From NCBI GenBank assembly GCA_024680835.1, contig JAILBP010000133.1, positions 1 through 6,790 on the forward strand: a stretch of DNA of 6,790 nucleotides, read 5' to 3'. Position numbers and translations under genes: made by a program. Positions 1-4,885 of this stretch are shown here, piece after piece (position 1 is the stretch's first letter; each line of letters opens with the position of its first letter). The notes below the pieces were generated by a model that saw only the letters and a program-made list of their open reading frames with translations, did no database searches and was not told the origin of the DNA. This stretch comes from RGIG6904 sp024680835 (lineage in GTDB: Bacteria > Bacillota > Clostridia > Lachnospirales > Lachnospiraceae).

Positions 1-170
1 ACCAGCTTACCGTTCGGATTATCTTTTACACGATCCCACAGCTCGTCGGTGAATTTAGCCTTATACTTTCCGTAAAGCTCCAGCTCGTCCTCCGATATGC
101 CATACTCTGCAGCAACTTCCCTGATATGGATCATCTCCGATTCCTGTGCGATCTCAATATCTGTCTTCAT
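1..170 (-). CDS. fhs: formate--tetrahydrofolate ligase, N-terminal part (cut by window edge)
   Basis: Only the first 56 codons are visible. The translated start (MKTDIEIAQESEM, later ELYGKYKAKF and NPNGKLV) matches the conserved N-terminus of formate--tetrahydrofolate ligase, which normally continues into a P-loop about ten residues further on, outside the window. The family is about 555 residues long. The enzyme uses ATP to join formate to tetrahydrofolate, giving 10-formyl-THF, in the cytoplasm. In Clostridia it feeds purine synthesis and one-carbon or Wood-Ljungdahl metabolism. Two in-frame ATGs lie six bases apart (176 and 170). I chose 170 because AGGAG at 183-179 is then eight bases away, against two bases for 176. 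The gene has its own putative promoter and follows a strong terminator, so it is probably a separate transcript from the iscS-iscU pair. The identification rests on the N-terminus alone but is distinctive. Confidence 0.88.
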   Translation of the reverse strand, partial: MKTDIEIAQESEMIHIREVAAEYGISEDELELYGKYKAKFTDELWDRVKDNPNGKL

Positions 171-178
171 ATTCATGA

Positions 179-183
179 CTCCT
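179..183 (-). promoter_or_regulatory. ribosome binding site that decides the fhs start
   Basis: On the minus strand AGGAG lies at 183-179. It is eight bases from the ATG at 170 and only two from the in-frame ATG at 176, so 170 is the likelier start. Confidence 0.7.
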
Positions 184-200
184 TTCTATACCTTTAGCTT

Positions 201-229
201 TCATGCCGGTCCACCCAAACCGGCTGAAG
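201..229 (-). promoter_or_regulatory. hairpin in the fhs leader RNA
   Basis: On the minus strand, TTCA-GCCGGT and ACCGGC-A-TGAA form a stem of ten pairs with one bulged A around an eight-base loop (GCCGGT at 210-205, loop at 211-218). It lies between the putative fhs promoter and the ribosome site. No run of U follows, so it is not an intrinsic terminator. It does not show the conserved elements of the tetrahydrofolate riboswitch that I remember. Its role is unknown: it could stabilise the message, bind a protein or influence translation. The structure is seen; any regulatory role is inference. Confidence 0.4.
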
Positions 230-245
230 TTAAAAACCATTTACT

Positions 246-274
246 AATGTACCTTATTTTCCATAAAATCACAA
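246..274 (-). promoter_or_regulatory. putative fhs promoter
   Basis: On the minus strand TTGTGA (274-269) and TACATT (251-246) are 17 bases apart. Each hexamer differs from the sigma-A consensus at two positions. Transcription would start near 239 and give a leader of about 70 bases containing the hairpin at 201-229. The site lies just downstream of the preceding operon's terminator, where a new promoter is expected. It is a moderate match only. Confidence 0.45.
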
Positions 275-290
275 TGGTTATTTTCTCCAA

Positions 291-371
291 ATAAAAAGAC
301 CACTCCGGTATCATTTCCGTAGAAAACATGAAGTCTGAGTTTTCATGTCTCCGGAATGATAACGGAGTGGT
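291..371 (-). terminator. intrinsic terminator of the iscS-iscU operon
   Basis: ACCACTCCG (299-307) pairs with CGGAGTGGT (363-371). The stem continues with 309-319 against 352-361 with one bulge, and then ACATGAA (326-332) with TTCATGT (342-348). Read on the minus strand the hairpin is followed at once by CTTTTTATTT (298-289), the U-run of a Rho-independent terminator. It begins ten bases after the iscU stop codon and separates that operon from fhs. The plus strand has no comparable T-run. The stem is unusually long, in three segments. Confidence 0.9.
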
Positions 372-380
372 GTTTATGAC

Positions 381-752
381 TTACTTTCTGCTGTTATAAT
401 CGTCGATCGCGGACTTTATCGCTTCCTCTGCCAGCACCGAACAGTGCATCTTATAATCCGGAAGTCCGTCCAGTGCCTCAGCCACCGCTTTGTTGGTGAG
501 CTTCATCGCCTCTGACAGGGGCTGTCCCTTTATGAGCTCGGTAGCCATGGAGCTGGATGCTATGGCGCTGCCGCAACCGAAGGTCTCGAACTTGACATCC
601 TTTATGATCTCATCCTCGATCTTCAGATACATCTTCATGATATCGCCGCATTTTGCATTTCCAACCTCTCCGATACCGTTTGCATCCTCTATAACTCCCA
701 CATTCCTGGGATTACGGAAATGATCCATTACTTTCTCACTGTATAAAGCCAT
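381..752 (-). CDS. iscU: Fe-S cluster assembly scaffold protein IscU (NifU-like)
   Basis: This 123-residue protein is a complete IscU-type scaffold. In the cytoplasm it receives sulfur from the cysteine desulfurase, builds a [2Fe-2S] cluster and passes it to target proteins. The family motifs are all present: GNAKCGD (Cys35, with the conserved Asp37), FGCGSAIASSS (Cys60) and KMHCSVLAEEAI (Cys104). The N-terminal YSEKVMDHFRNPRNVG is also typical. The length matches single-domain IscU/SufU-like scaffolds and is far shorter than full NifU. Before the third cysteine the HscA-binding LPPVK motif of proteobacterial IscU reads LPDYK, which fits an organism without the HscA/HscB chaperones. The gene starts 24 bases after the iscS stop, with GGGAGG at 766-761 eight bases before ATG, so the two are almost certainly co-transcribed. 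The strong terminator at 291-371 ends the transcript. Confidence 0.95.
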   Translation of the reverse strand: MALYSEKVMDHFRNPRNVGVIEDANGIGEVGNAKCGDIMKMYLKIEDEIIKDVKFETFGCGSAIASSSMATELIKGQPLSEAMKLTNKAVAEALDGLPDYKMHCSVLAEEAIKSAIDDYNSRK

Positions 753-776
753 TGTTTTTTCCTCCCTGTGATCTCA

Positions 777-1961
777 TCACAAAATAAACTGTTTTTTACC
801 TTCGGTAAGGTCCCGCCAGATCGGCGAAAAGCCTCTCAAATATTCCACGACCTCCGCGACCTTTGCTATGATCTCATCTACATCGGAATCCGTTATGCTC
901 TCATCAATACTGAGTCTTAATGATCCGTGGGCAACATCATGTACGCGGCCTATGGCCAGCAGCACATGGCTGGGATCCAGAGAGCCCGATGTGCAGGCGC
1001 TGCCCGACGATGCCTGTATCCCCTTGTCATCCAGCAGCAGCAACAGCGACTCTCCCTCTATGCCCTCAAAGCAGAAATTAACATTTCCTGGAAGCCTGTT
1101 GGTCTCGTCTCCGTTTATGGCTGAATGCGGGATTTTTTTCAATCCGCTTATGAGACGATCGCGCCTGGTCTTCACATACTCAGCGTTTTGGTCAAGATTA
1201 TCATAAGCCTCCTTCAATGCCACAGCCATAGAGGCTATGCCGGGAACATTCTCCGTACCCGCACGTCTGCCTCTCTCCTGGGCGCCTCCCTCGATAAGGT
1301 TTGTGATGCGTATCCCCTTTTTCACATAGAGGAAACCAACGCCTTTGGGGCCGTGGAACTTATGCGCCGATGCGGACAGCATGTCGATATTATCCGCTTC
1401 CACATCAACAGGGACATGACCGATGGCCTGAACCGCGTCTGTGTGAAAGAGTACACCATGTTTTCTGCAGATCTCTCCGATCTTTCTGATGGGCTGTATT
1501 GTACCTATCTCATTATTTGCAAACATAACGGTCACAAGGCAGGTGTCCTCGCGGATGGCAGCTTCCAGCTCCTCCGGGACCACAAGTCCGTTCTCATGCA
1601 CATCCAAGAGGGTAACCTCAAAGCCTTCCTCCTCAAGCCTTTTCAGAGTATGGAGAACTGCATGATGCTCAAAAGCAGTGGATATAATATGCTTTTTCCC
1701 GTTCTTTGCGCCAAGGGCTGCCGCTGTTCTGATAGCCTGATTATCGGCCTCGCTTCCGCCCGATGTAAATATGATCTCCCTCGTGTCAGCATTTATGACC
1801 TTTGCCACTTCACTCCGGGCATTTTCCAAAATCTCTTTGGCTTTTTGCCCTACAACATAAAGGCTTGAAGGATTGCCAAAATTCTCATTCATCACCTTTA
1901 CCATGGTGTTTATGGCCGCCTCACTCATCCTGGTGGTGGCAGCATTATCCGCATAGATCAA
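777..1961 (-). CDS. iscS: cysteine desulfurase (NifS/IscS class)
   Basis: A 394-residue PLP-dependent class V aminotransferase-fold enzyme that removes sulfur from L-cysteine, giving alanine and an enzyme persulfide, which it passes to the IscU encoded next to it. Visible landmarks are YADNAATT at the N-terminus, TSGGSEADN (residues 66-74), EHH with the PLP-stacking His99, HTDAVQA with Asp175, SASAHKFHGPKG with the PLP lysine Lys201, and SSGSACTSG with the catalytic Cys323 on a long loop, as in group I enzymes. The length is normal for the family. The start codon is TTG, not ATG. It is supported by GGAGGG at 1974-1969, seven bases upstream, and by the family's usual N-terminus. It is the first gene of the two-gene operon. 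The promoter and palindromic operator just upstream suggest repression by an Rrf2-family regulator. The symbol nifS is equally usual in clostridia. Confidence 0.95.
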   Translation of the reverse strand: MIYADNAATTRMSEAAINTMVKVMNENFGNPSSLYVVGQKAKEILENARSEVAKVINADTREIIFTSGGSEADNQAIRTAAALGAKNGKKHIISTAFEHHAVLHTLKRLEEEGFEVTLLDVHENGLVVPEELEAAIREDTCLVTVMFANNEIGTIQPIRKIGEICRKHGVLFHTDAVQAIGHVPVDVEADNIDMLSASAHKFHGPKGVGFLYVKKGIRITNLIEGGAQERGRRAGTENVPGIASMAVALKEAYDNLDQNAEYVKTRRDRLISGLKKIPHSAINGDETNRLPGNVNFCFEGIEGESLLLLLDDKGIQASSGSACTSGSLDPSHVLLAIGRVHDVAHGSLRLSIDESITDSDVDEIIAKVAEVVEYLRGFSPIWRDLTEGKKQFIL

Positions 1962-1991
1962 TTCTTTTCCCTCCGTTTTTCTATTCTCCTA

Positions 1992-2016
1992 TATCCCTAC
2001 TGTATTAGTAGGTGTA
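1992..2016. promoter_or_regulatory. palindromic operator candidate for iscS-iscU (Rrf2/IscR type)
   Basis: CCTACT (1996-2001), GTATT and AGTAGG (2007-2012) form a perfect six-base inverted repeat around five bases. The outer TA/TA pair also matches. The site begins about six bases after the predicted transcription start of iscS-iscU, where a bound protein would block RNA polymerase. The ACT-N5-AGT core and the spacing resemble operators of Rrf2-family regulators (IscR, CymR) in Firmicutes, as I remember them. Operons of this kind are commonly controlled by such proteins. The palindrome is seen; the regulator is inference, and no Rrf2 gene lies in the window. Confidence 0.6.
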
Positions 2017-2028
2017 TGCCATGCTTGT

Positions 2029-2057
2029 ATCATATATGTACATCAAAGTTCTGTCAA
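2029..2057 (-). promoter_or_regulatory. promoter of the iscS-iscU operon
   Basis: On the minus strand TTGACA (2057-2052) is a perfect -35 box, and TATGAT (2034-2029) differs from the -10 consensus at one position. The spacer is the ideal 17 bases. The predicted start near 2022 leaves a leader of about 60 bases, which begins with the palindrome at 1992-2016. A strong core promoter with an operator at the start site fits a repressed housekeeping operon. Confidence 0.85.
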
Positions 2058-2305
2058 GAGTTTTTTCGATTTAATTGTAGCCGGTTGTTACCATTCACAG
2101 CTGTATTAAGGTGTATTCCGACATTCCCATACACATATACACTGCCCGTATAACAGAATACATATGAAATAGCATGAAATCATCTTAATTATTTAACATT
2201 CGTTTGAAATATTATAATTTATACAAAAAAACTATATATTTTCTGAAATTATTATGTATTAGTTTGTAAAAAATATATAAAATATGAAATATTTTGAAAA
2301 AACAC
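2058..2305. other. AT-rich divergent intergenic region with phased TGAAAT-like hexamers
   Basis: This stretch lies between the divergent iscS and helix-turn-helix genes and has no credible coding frame. TGAAAT ends at 2170, 2180, 2210, 2249 and 2290, and TGAAAA ends at 2300. All are on the plus strand, and the intervals of 10, 30, 39, 41 and 10 are close to whole helical turns. A lone TATAAT lies at 2213-2218 without a clear -35 box at the right distance. CTGTATTA-AGGTGTAT at 2101-2116 partly repeats the iscS operator sequence at 2000-2017. GTGTAT (2111-2116) can pair with ATACAC (2129-2134). Curved DNA or cooperative protein binding is possible, but in sequence this AT-rich chance is a real alternative. 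Confidence 0.4.
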
Positions 2306-2334
2306 TTTACACACAAAAATATATCATATATACT
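2306..2334 (+). promoter_or_regulatory. promoter of the helix-turn-helix gene
   Basis: TTTACA (2306-2311) and TATACT (2329-2334) are separated by 17 bases. The -35 box differs from TTGACA at one position and the -10 box from TATAAT at one. Transcription would start near 2341, giving a leader of about 54 bases before the ATG at 2395. The site lies at the downstream end of the phased TGAAAT-like hexamers, which could therefore be regulatory for it. Confidence 0.7.
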
Positions 2335-2380
2335 ATCTTTTGTTGGGAGACGTAATAAGACTTCCGACAGATGTTTTTAC

Positions 2381-2385
2381 GGAGG
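2381..2385 (+). promoter_or_regulatory. ribosome binding site that decides the start of the HTH gene
   Basis: GGAGG lies nine bases before the ATG at 2395. The in-frame ATG at 2371 lies upstream of this site and has no such sequence before it, so it is unlikely to be used. Confidence 0.75.
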
Positions 2386-2394
2386 AAAGCCTTT

Positions 2395-2829
2395 ATGCTC
2401 GGAGAAAAATACTATACAGTAGCCGATGTGGCTGAATTCACGGGCATGACAGGTCGTACCATCAGAAATTACCTCAAGGACGGCACTCTGACCGGTACCA
2501 AGATCGGTGTTCAATGGAGATTTACGGAGGAGGATATCAAACGTCTCTTCCACAAGGAATCCTTTGTGATAGAAACACCGACACAACATGTCAGAAACTT
2601 TATGTCGGGGACGGACAGCTCCCTTGAGAGGTTATGCAGCATTATCGACCTACCCGGTCTTTCCGAAGATGAGGGCAACGAGCTTTTTGATTCCCTCACC
2701 GGACGTGACGAGGATCTGAGTGTATCGAGAGAATACTTTGAGGACTCCGGCGTTTTCAGGATATGTATTTCCGGCGGGACATCTTCCGTTGAATCCGCGC
2801 TCAAACTCATAAAACGTAAAACATCATAA
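2395..2829 (+). CDS. excisionase-type helix-turn-helix DNA-binding protein
   Basis: A 144-residue cytoplasmic protein. Residues about 5-53 form a winged helix-turn-helix of the excisionase/MerR-like HTH_17 type: YYTVADVAEFTGMTGRTIRNYL is followed by the wing GTKIGVQWRF and then TEEDIKRLF. Proteins of this class bind DNA as regulators or, in mobile elements, as excisionases. The C-terminal part (about 60-144) is acidic in the middle and ends in a short hydrophobic stretch, FRICISGGTSSVESALKLI, possibly a small sensor or dimerisation domain; I do not recognise it. The start at 2395 was preferred to 2371 because of the GGAGG at 2381-2385. No integrase, phage gene or attachment site lies nearby, so a chromosomal regulator is more likely than an excisionase. 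It is transcribed divergently from iscS-iscU and ends at a shared bidirectional terminator. Its targets are unknown; it may act on its own promoter or the phased hexamers upstream. Confidence 0.8.
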   Translation: MLGEKYYTVADVAEFTGMTGRTIRNYLKDGTLTGTKIGVQWRFTEEDIKRLFHKESFVIETPTQHVRNFMSGTDSSLERLCSIIDLPGLSEDEGNELFDSLTGRDEDLSVSREYFEDSGVFRICISGGTSSVESALKLIKRKTS

Positions 2830-2880
2830 TACAGCACCCATTTATATCCATCCTTCCTATGGATCCTTTCTATGCATAAA

Positions 2881-2914
2881 GAAAAAGAACTCCGGTTTCC
2901 CGGAGTTCTTTTTC
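2881..2914. terminator. bidirectional intrinsic terminator
   Basis: GAAAAAGAACTCCGG (2881-2895) is perfectly complementary to CCGGAGTTCTTTTTC (2900-2914) around the four-base loop TTTC. The stem core is GC-rich and each strand ends in CTTTTTC, so the element can terminate both the helix-turn-helix gene on the plus strand (stop at 2829) and the convergent LOR-domain gene on the minus strand (stop at 2963). Confidence 0.92.
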
Positions 2915-2962
2915 ATATATCTCATATTCAACTGTGAACTATTGTAACAGGCTACTGCCGTA

Positions 2963-3868
2963 TTAGTTGCTGTTCTCCTGATTGTGAACCATATCGCAGA
3001 TTATGGCAAGTGCGATCACCATATCCTTAAGGCTCTCGTCGTAGATGCGGATACGATAGCAATCTGACCACAGGGTTGCCGCAGTGTCTACATGTCCTAT
3101 GGGCTGTCCGCCGATCTGAATATCAAAATCATATCCTAAGATATCGCCCTGGATCTTAAGCTCTTTTCCGTTTACGGTACCGTTGAGCTCGGGGCTTGAG
3201 AACTTCATCTTCTTCTTAAGCTTGGCTACCTCTGCAGCTCCCTGTGTAATGGTGAACTCAGGCATGATAGCTACCAGCTTCTTCTTGATCTTCAGAACTT
3301 CTGTTCCGTTTCTCTGAATAGAGTAATTGAGACGGGCAAGGTCTCCCTCTACATGATAAACAGTATTCTCATTCTGATCGAATATATCAAACTTAGGCTT
3401 AACAGCGATGAGCTTCTGCTTCATATACAGAGCGATCTCCTGTCCTGTAGACGTATTAGCGCCGCCGCCCTGAACAGATGCGGTAACCTCCTCACCGTTC
3501 TCAAGCTTCTTGATAACGCTCAAAAGCTCATCAACAGCATGGTCTGCTGTGGAAGAACCCTGTGTTTTGGCACCTAACAGCATACCTACACCCATGTTCA
3601 TAAGAGCTGCGGTGTTATTGTTGCCGCCTGCACCGATCTTGCCCATGATGACATTTCCCTTGTCAACACGGCAGAAAATATCATATTCCGGTGTTACATT
3701 GCGATACATTACCGACTGGGTACCTTTGATATCACCCATCACCGGAGTACCAAAGCTAACCGATATTCCGGAAAGCTTGTCCAAAAGATCCTGATTTGTA
3801 AAGTTACGTGTGTTCTTTACACTGGCAAACCCCATGTTGCCGCCGCCTGACATGTCAAATAAGCCCAT
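2963..3868 (-). CDS. LURP-one-related (LOR) domain protein with unrecognised N-terminal region
   Basis: A 301-residue protein. Residues about 146-296 match the LURP-one-related domain, a beta-barrel related to Tubby C-terminal domains. The visible pattern is a series of repeated strands: LYMKQKLIAVKPKFDIFDQNE, TVYHVEGDLARL, VLKIKKKLVAIMPEFTI, EVAKLKKKMKF, a Gly-Asp-rich strand near 240-250, and the closing hydrophobic segment DMVIALAIICDMV. Residues 1-135 are a glycine- and methionine-rich region with TAALMNMGVGMLLGA (about 86-100) and a charged helix (108-128), joined by a GGGANTSTG linker. I do not recognise this part. There is no signal peptide, so a cytoplasmic or membrane-associated place is likely. 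Tubby-like barrels can bind phospholipids, but the role of bacterial LOR proteins is unsettled. GGAGGAG at 3881-3875 lies six bases before ATG. The shared terminator at 2881-2914 ends it. Confidence 0.78.
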   Translation of the reverse strand: MGLFDMSGGGNMGFASVKNTRNFTNQDLLDKLSGISVSFGTPVMGDIKGTQSVMYRNVTPEYDIFCRVDKGNVIMGKIGAGGNNNTAALMNMGVGMLLGAKTQGSSTADHAVDELLSVIKKLENGEEVTASVQGGGANTSTGQEIALYMKQKLIAVKPKFDIFDQNENTVYHVEGDLARLNYSIQRNGTEVLKIKKKLVAIMPEFTITQGAAEVAKLKKKMKFSSPELNGTVNGKELKIQGDILGYDFDIQIGGQPIGHVDTAATLWSDCYRIRIYDESLKDMVIALAIICDMVHNQENSN

Positions 3869-3898
3869 TTTTTTCTCCTCCGTTTACATTTTCATTTT

Positions 3899-3954
3899 GA
3901 TAAAAGTGTTTTATCTGATAAAAGGATCGCAAAAAAAACATGATCCGTTATCAT
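3899..3954 (-). promoter_or_regulatory. overlapping hairpins upstream of the LOR-domain gene
   Basis: This gap holds competing inverted repeats. On the minus strand ATGAT-AACGG-ATCAT (3954-3940), a weak AT-rich hairpin, is followed by G and a run of eight T (3938-3931), like a weak intrinsic terminator. The alternative pairing GGATC (3946-3942) with GATCC (3928-3924), extended by TGATAA/TTATCA, would bury the first hairpin and put the T-run in its loop. Next to it three seven-base arms, TTTTATC, GATAAAA and TTTTATC (3923-3899), can also pair. No convincing promoter for the LOR gene was found here. The layout could attenuate readthrough from the gene upstream; this is inference. Confidence 0.35.
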
Positions 3955-3981
3955 TCAATTGTACCTTCTAAGCAGAAGCTA

Positions 3982-4740
3982 TTATGCCCCAAAAAAGCTT
4001 GAAAGGCTGAAACCTGTCGGCATCGGGATAGTGAACATATAAGCAGTAGCTACCACGAAGCAGATCAGTGCACCGATCAATACAATAGTACGGTTCGGTA
4101 ACGATTTGAAAATACCTATGATACCTAACAGGAAGAGCACTATAGAGTAGATAACAACTACAAGATTGAACTTGTCACCGCATGTGTTGTCACGCTGTCC
4201 CTGTGCTAAGATCTCATCGGATTCAGCCAAAAGATCTCTTGCATTCTCATAATAGCTGTCTACGTAGCCTTCCTTATCGAAGGGAGATACGAGATATCCG
4301 GTACTCTCCTCCTCAGCAAGAGCCCACTCTATTGCCTCATAGAACTCATCAGATACGTTATTCTCCAGCAGGACATCCTTTTCGTAATTGTACATATCTG
4401 CGTTGTCGTAATCACCGGCTTCCTCTGCAAAATCAGCCTGGATCTTGAGCTTGTAGTACTCATTCCACAGAGTCATGTCCTGATTCATGTACTGTGAAGC
4501 CTCGTTCCATTCAGAGTTGGCCTCTGCGGAAAGGTTGTTACTCTTGGCGTAATTGGTCGCCTGATTGCCGCCGTGCAAAGATCCGATCCAGCCTGCCCAT
4601 GCTGTCAGAAGTGCGGTAATACCCAAAAAGATAGCTGCTATGGTCTCAATGACCACTTCCTTTTTGGATGCTTTGCTCTCTGCCTTTGCGCTTTCTGTCT
4701 CTGTTACTTCCTTCTTTTCTTCTTTTTTTTCTTCTGCCAT
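3982..4740 (-). CDS. membrane protein with three predicted helices, unknown family
   Basis: A 252-residue protein that I cannot assign. Residues 1-28 are a highly charged Lys/Glu tail with several Ala and Ser. A first transmembrane helix spans about 30-53 (rich in Ile, Ala, Leu, ending WAGWIG). A hydrophilic domain of about 130 residues follows (57-188). It is acidic and rich in Asn, Tyr and Glu, looks largely helical, and contains NEASQYMNQDMTLWNEYYKL and EFYEAIEWALAEEE. Two more helices lie at about 191-211 and 218-238, joined by the short basic turn KSLPNR. With the positive turn inside, the large domain and C-terminus would be outside the cell. The layout loosely recalls DUF4337-type proteins, but I am not sure. 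An ATG at 4791 extends the frame by 17 codons. I chose 4740 because AGGAG (4754-4750) is nine bases away and the promoter lies within the extension. Confidence 0.75.
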   Translation of the reverse strand: MAEEKKEEKKEVTETESAKAESKASKKEVVIETIAAIFLGITALLTAWAGWIGSLHGGNQATNYAKSNNLSAEANSEWNEASQYMNQDMTLWNEYYKLKIQADFAEEAGDYDNADMYNYEKDVLLENNVSDEFYEAIEWALAEEESTGYLVSPFDKEGYVDSYYENARDLLAESDEILAQGQRDNTCGDKFNLVVVIYSIVLFLLGIIGIFKSLPNRTIVLIGALICFVVATAYMFTIPMPTGFSLSSFFGA

Positions 4741-4749
4741 TTTACCTTT

Positions 4750-4754
4750 CTCCT
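4750..4754 (-). promoter_or_regulatory. ribosome binding site that decides the start of the membrane-protein gene
   Basis: AGGAG on the minus strand lies nine bases before the ATG at 4740. The upstream in-frame ATG at 4791 falls on the -35 box of the predicted promoter and so cannot be on its transcript. Confidence 0.7.
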
Positions 4755-4761
4755 CACTTTT

Positions 4762-4791
4762 ATTATCCCCGGCAATACTCCATGCCGTCAA
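4762..4791 (-). promoter_or_regulatory. promoter of the membrane-protein gene
   Basis: On the minus strand TTGACG (4791-4786) and GATAAT (4767-4762) are 18 bases apart. Each hexamer has one mismatch to the sigma-A consensus. Transcription would begin near 4755, giving a very short leader of about 15 bases that starts at the ribosome site. The promoter lies just after the peptidase gene's terminator, so this gene is independently expressed. Confidence 0.75.
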
Positions 4792-4814
4792 ACCGTGTCC
4801 ATTATTTCATACAT

Positions 4815-4849
4815 AAAAAAGAAATGCAAGCAATTTTTGCTTGCATTTC
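4815..4849 (-). terminator. intrinsic terminator of the C11 peptidase gene
   Basis: GAAATGCAAGCAA (4821-4833) is perfectly complementary to TTGCTTGCATTTC (4837-4849) around a three-base loop. On the minus strand the 13-bp stem is followed directly by six T (4820-4815). It lies about 37 bases beyond the peptidase stop codon. The plus strand has no T-run after the stem, so termination is one-way. Confidence 0.92.
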
Positions 4850-4885
4850 CATATAAAAAATCCTATTTTCAATCATTCGGCCGGA

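Noticed and set aside
171..290. A tetrahydrofolate or other riboswitch before fhs.
   Set aside because: There is one simple hairpin but not the conserved elements of the riboswitch classes I know, and the leader is short.
1125..1868. A 247-codon open frame on the plus strand, antisense to the cysteine desulfurase gene.
   Set aside because: It lies wholly inside a clear family gene on the other strand, has no ribosome site, and its translation has no domain-like pattern. It is a by-product of codon use.
2371..2394. Upstream ATG that would add eight residues to the HTH protein.
   Set aside because: No ribosome site precedes it, while GGAGG is well placed for the ATG at 2395.
2395..2829. The HTH protein as an excisionase marking an integrated element.
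   Set aside because: No integrase, attachment repeats, tRNA or phage genes are visible, and this HTH type is also common in chromosomal regulators.
2846..2864. ATCCAT-N7-ATGGAT hairpin after the HTH gene as its terminator.
   Set aside because: The stem is only six pairs with no T-run; the perfect palindrome at 2881-2914 is a far better terminator.
3965..3978. CTTCT-N4-AGAAG hairpin just after the membrane-protein stop as a terminator.
   Set aside because: The five-pair stem is weak and no T-run follows on the minus strand.
4668..4740. Lys/Glu-rich repeat at the membrane protein N-terminus as a meaningful DNA repeat.
   Set aside because: The low-complexity bases simply encode a charged tail, and the units are not regular.
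4741..4791. Upstream ATG that would lengthen the membrane protein by 17 residues.
   Set aside because: It overlaps the -35 box of the predicted promoter and has no ribosome site.
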